Below are positions 61,221 through 64,000 of a stretch of DNA of 64,000 bases, one piece after another. The position numbers and the translations under genes are program-made. Within the stretch, counting starts at the first letter, position 1. Each line of letters starts with the position of its first letter. The stretch is taken from the NCBI GenBank assembly GCA_965230185.1, contig OZ245995.1, forward strand, positions 744,001 through 808,000, written 5' to 3'. Source of the stretch: Motiliproteus sp965230185. GTDB lineage: Bacteria; Pseudomonadota; Gammaproteobacteria; Pseudomonadales; Balneatricaceae. The notes under the pieces are model-generated. The model did no database searches. It was not told where the DNA came from and saw only the letters and a list, made by a program, of their open reading frames with translations.

Positions 61221-62737
61221 CAGTTGCCCAGCGGAAGTTTAATGGTAAAGGTGCTGCCGTTGTGGCCGTCGGATTCGGCCCAGAGACGTCCGCCATGCGC
61301 CTCGATAATGGTGCGGGAGATGGATAATCCCATGCCCAGTCCGCTCTCCTTGGTGGTGTAGAAGGGTTCGAACAGGTTCTCCAGCTGGGGTGCCGGAATG
61401 CCGGCGCCGTTGTCCTGAACCTGCACCAGCAGATGACCGGGTTTCAGACTGCTGAGTATTGTAATGTTTTTTTCTTCCAGGTCGCAGTGTTTATAGGCTT
61501 CCATGGCGTTGCGCAGCAGATTGAGGATAACCTGTTCGATCTGTACCTTGTCGGCGTGAATGGTCGGATTGTCGTCATCGAGCCGGAACAGAAAGCGGAT
61601 CCCGGCATTCTGGGCTTCCTGGCCGAGAAACTGAGCGATCTCTTCACAGACATCGTTGATGCGGAATTCCATGCGCTGATATTCGGTTTTCTTTACAAAA
61701 CTGCGTAACCGTTTGATGATGTCCGCAGCTCGTACTGCCTGACGGCAGATCAGCTCCAGCGCCTTTCTGAGATCTTCCGGCTGGCTCATGGTGCCCTCTT
61801 CAATCCGGCGCAGGGAGCCGCGACTGTAGTTGAGAATCGCCGCCAGAGGCTGGTTGATTTCGTGGGCCAGTCCGGAAGCCATCTCGCCTACTGACAGCAA
61901 CCGGGAGATATGAGCCATCTCCAGCTGATGCTGCATGGCTTCCTCTTCCGCCTTCTTATAGTCGGTGATATCGCGACCGATGATGGAGAAGTACTGCAGC
62001 ACGCCTTCTTCGGACTTGTGAGCGATAATCTGCTGGATAACGGCAATGCGATCTTCCATGGAACCGGGGCGCAATGGAATTTCGCCGCGCCAGTTGCCGA
62101 TCTCTATGACTTCGGGAAAGACCTTTTCCAGCATCATGCGGTAGGTATCGCGGGTGACCAGCTCATCCAGGTGCAGGGTTGGAAAGCGACCCTTGTCGAT
62201 ATTCATGGTCCTCTGGGCGGATTCGTTCAGATAGCTGATCAGATGATCGCCACTGCAGAACATCACCAGGTCGGAAGAGGCTTCCACCACCCGGGCCAGC
62301 CGGGTCATCGCCTGGTCAGTCTGAACCCGCTCGGTAACGTCCCGGGAGACGCAGATAATTTCTTCCATCACACCGGTTTCCGGATTGCGAATTGAGCGGC
62401 TGGTGGTTTCCAGCCAGATATAGCTGCCATTCTTGCATTTAAACCGGTAGATATTGGTGTAGACCCCTTCCCGGTAGGTCACGCTCTTGTCGCGATCGGC
62501 CCAGCTGTTGGCATCTTCCGGATGGAACAGATCGTAGGCGGGCAGGCCGACGATCTCTTCCGGGGTATAACCGAGAATTTTTTCAACCGCCGGATTGACG
62601 TCGATAAAACTGAAATCCTCGGGGGCGTGGCGTGATATCAGGTCAGGAGACTTTTCCGCCAGCTGTCGGTAGCGGTCAAGGGGAGTGTAATCATCTGCAG
62701 GTTTCATTCCGACCATTGTCAGTACTTCGTCGTCCAC
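61220..62737 (-). CDS. PAS-domain sensor histidine kinase (FixL-like)
   Basis: 505 residues with no clear membrane segments. Two PAS/PAC domains (FIDVNPAVEKILGYTPEE in the first) are followed by histidine box MASGLAHEINQPLAAILNY and ATPase motifs VQDNGAGIP, LFEPFYTTKESGLGMGLSI. I do not see the heme-ligand pattern of true FixL with certainty, so the sensed signal is open. Operon with the response regulator. Confidence 0.93.
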   Translation of the reverse strand: MDDEVLTMVGMKPADDYTPLDRYRQLAEKSPDLISRHAPEDFSFIDVNPAVEKILGYTPEEIVGLPAYDLFHPEDANSWADRDKSVTYREGVYTNIYRFKCKNGSYIWLETTSRSIRNPETGVMEEIICVSRDVTERVQTDQAMTRLARVVEASSDLVMFCSGDHLISYLNESAQRTMNIDKGRFPTLHLDELVTRDTYRMMLEKVFPEVIEIGNWRGEIPLRPGSMEDRIAVIQQIIAHKSEEGVLQYFSIIGRDITDYKKAEEEAMQHQLEMAHISRLLSVGEMASGLAHEINQPLAAILNYSRGSLRRIEEGTMSQPEDLRKALELICRQAVRAADIIKRLRSFVKKTEYQRMEFRINDVCEEIAQFLGQEAQNAGIRFLFRLDDDNPTIHADKVQIEQVILNLLRNAMEAYKHCDLEEKNITILSSLKPGHLLVQVQDNGAGIPAPQLENLFEPFYTTKESGLGMGLSISRTIIEAHGGRLWAESDGHNGSTFTIKLPLGN

Positions 62738-62886
62738 TGTCCAGCCTATTAGACCATAGCTATATTTGCTTTGTTAGGGAAAACCCTTATTATTTGCTCT
62801 ATGTCCGGTCGACAAGCAGGCTGTGTCCGAGCTGTCGGCCCTGCACCACCGCATCAAACTTAACAAATACATGGAAGGGAATATTC

Positions 62887-64000
62887 ATGCCCCAGTCTCG
62901 CAGCAATCCCTACGAGCAGTATCTGGATCAGAACCCGGCCAACTATGAGCCGCTTAGTCCACTGACGTTTATCGAACGTGCTGCCTCCGTCTATCCGAAT
63001 AAGACGGCGATTGTTCACGCCGGCGTTCGCCGCAGCTGGTCGCAGACTTATCAGCGTTGTAAGCAGCTGGCCAGTGCGCTGCACAAGCGGGGACTGGGTG
63101 CCGGTGATACGGTATCGGTGCTGGCACCGAACCTGCCGGAGCACTTTGAAGCGCACTTCGGCGTACCGATGAGCGGAGCGGTTCTGAATGCGATCAACAC
63201 CCGACTGGATGCCGAAGCGGTTGCCTTCATTCTCGAGCATGCCGAAACCAAAGTGCTGATCACTGAGCGTGAATTCTCGGAAGTGGTTGGTAAGGCACTG
63301 AAAATGATCGCTCACCGGCCGCTGGTGATCGATATCGATGATCCCAGTTTCGAGGGTGGCGAGCTGATCGGCTCGATGACCTATGAAGAGCTGCTGGCAG
63401 AAGGTGATGCCGACTTCGACTGGAAGGGGCCCAACGACGAATGGCAGGCGATCACCCTGAACTACACGTCCGGCACCACCGGCAATCCCAAAGGGGTGGT
63501 TTACCACCATCGCGGCGCCTATCTGAATGCGGTCAGCAACGTGATGTCCTGGGATATGGGGCTGCATCCGGTCTATCTGTGGACGCTGCCGATGTTCCAC
63601 TGCAACGGCTGGTGTTTCCCCTGGTCGGTGGCCGCTGCCGCCGGCACCAGTGTCTGCCTGCGCCATGTCCGTGCCGAGCCGATCTATGATCTGATCCGGT
63701 CGGAAAAGGTGGACCATTTCTGTGGTGCTCCCATCGTCCTCAATATGCTTAACGGCGCTCCGGCAGAGATGAAGGCGGGTATCGAGCATCAGGTCAAAGT
63801 GATGACCGCTGGTGCGGCACCGCCCGCGGCTGTGATCCAGGGCATGGAAGAGATGGGCTTCAAAGTCACCCATGTCTATGGTCTGACCGAGACCTACGGC
63901 CCCTCGGTTGTCTGTGCCTGGCATGATGAATGGGACGACAACAGTATTGAAGATAAGGCGAAGCTGAAGGCCCGTCAGGGGGTGCGTGCACCGATGCTGG
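62887..64000 (+). CDS. AMP-forming acyl-CoA ligase (3' end outside window)
   Basis: 371 codons are visible from ATG 62887; the frame runs off the window. It starts MPQSRSNPYEQYLDQNPANYE. The AMP-binding motif is NYTSGTTGNPKGVVYHHRG, followed by WTLPMFHCNGWCFPWSVA and VYGLTETYGP. This pattern belongs to the long/medium-chain ligase branch that includes DmdB (methylmercaptopropionate-CoA ligase of marine bacteria), but plain fatty-acid ligases look similar. GGAAGGGA lies upstream as the ribosome site. Confidence 0.93.
   Translation, partial: MPQSRSNPYEQYLDQNPANYEPLSPLTFIERAASVYPNKTAIVHAGVRRSWSQTYQRCKQLASALHKRGLGAGDTVSVLAPNLPEHFEAHFGVPMSGAVLNAINTRLDAEAVAFILEHAETKVLITEREFSEVVGKALKMIAHRPLVIDIDDPSFEGGELIGSMTYEELLAEGDADFDWKGPNDEWQAITLNYTSGTTGNPKGVVYHHRGAYLNAVSNVMSWDMGLHPVYLWTLPMFHCNGWCFPWSVAAAAGTSVCLRHVRAEPIYDLIRSEKVDHFCGAPIVLNMLNGAPAEMKAGIEHQVKVMTAGAAPPAAVIQGMEEMGFKVTHVYGLTETYGPSVVCAWHDEWDDNSIEDKAKLKARQGVRAPML

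Noticed and set aside
62860..63924. 354-residue minus-strand open frame
   Set aside because: The plus strand encodes a clear AMP-forming ligase running off the window end.

Overview
This window looks like chromosomal DNA of a marine gammaproteobacterium, most likely Oceanospirillaceae or a close relative. That placement is an inference from the 16S sequence style, the ffh-rpsP-rimM-trmD-rplS and xerD-dsbC-hom-thrC-recJ gene orders, and the gene content; no database search was possible.

Layout: positions 1-8.7 kb hold housekeeping genes (thiE partial, a ClC channel, argC, erpA, anmK, an M23 peptidoglycan hydrolase, tyrS). Positions 8.8-20.5 kb hold two complete rRNA operons (16S, tRNA-Ile, tRNA-Ala, 23S, 5S) in direct tandem, almost identical and separated by about 220 bp. 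Each carries a decayed tRNA-Ile copy and a terminator-shaped hairpin in the 16S-tRNA spacer. An intact IS3-family (IS407-like) element follows, with a 4-bp target duplication. Positions 21.8-34.5 kb hold an HDOD protein, a diguanylate cyclase, two Nudix hydrolases, a gamma-carbonic-anhydrase-like protein, the CorC/CNNM and YpjD membrane proteins, the ffh to rplS translation cluster, xerD and then dsbC.

The most interesting region is 35.4-39.6 kb. Between dsbC and hom lie two paralogous secreted Asn/Gln/Ser-rich proteins, a small secreted protein sharing a GDNYxPVS motif with one of them, a secreted His-rich protein, a CsgG/HfaB-type outer-membrane lipoprotein and a convergent PilZ protein. 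I read this as an uncharacterised curli-like or holdfast-like secretion and fibre locus. The two paralogs also share a bipartite upstream motif at the same distance from their start codons.

Positions 39.7-47.9 kb carry a TRIC-type membrane protein, an alanine/glycine:cation symporter, hom-thrC, an ElyC-like protein and recJ. Positions 47.9-51.6 kb hold a divergent histidine kinase and HD-GYP response-regulator pair, then bfd. From 52 kb to the end is an acyl-CoA catabolic region: ETF-quinone oxidoreductase, etfBA, an acyl-CoA dehydrogenase, a CoA transferase, two AMP-forming acyl-CoA ligases (the second cut by the window end), a thioesterase and a FixLJ-like two-component pair. Electrons from the dehydrogenase would pass through EtfAB and EtfD to ubiquinone. 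Four c-di-GMP or related signalling proteins (GGDEF, HDOD, PilZ, HD-GYP) are spread over the window, which fits a surface-attachment lifestyle.
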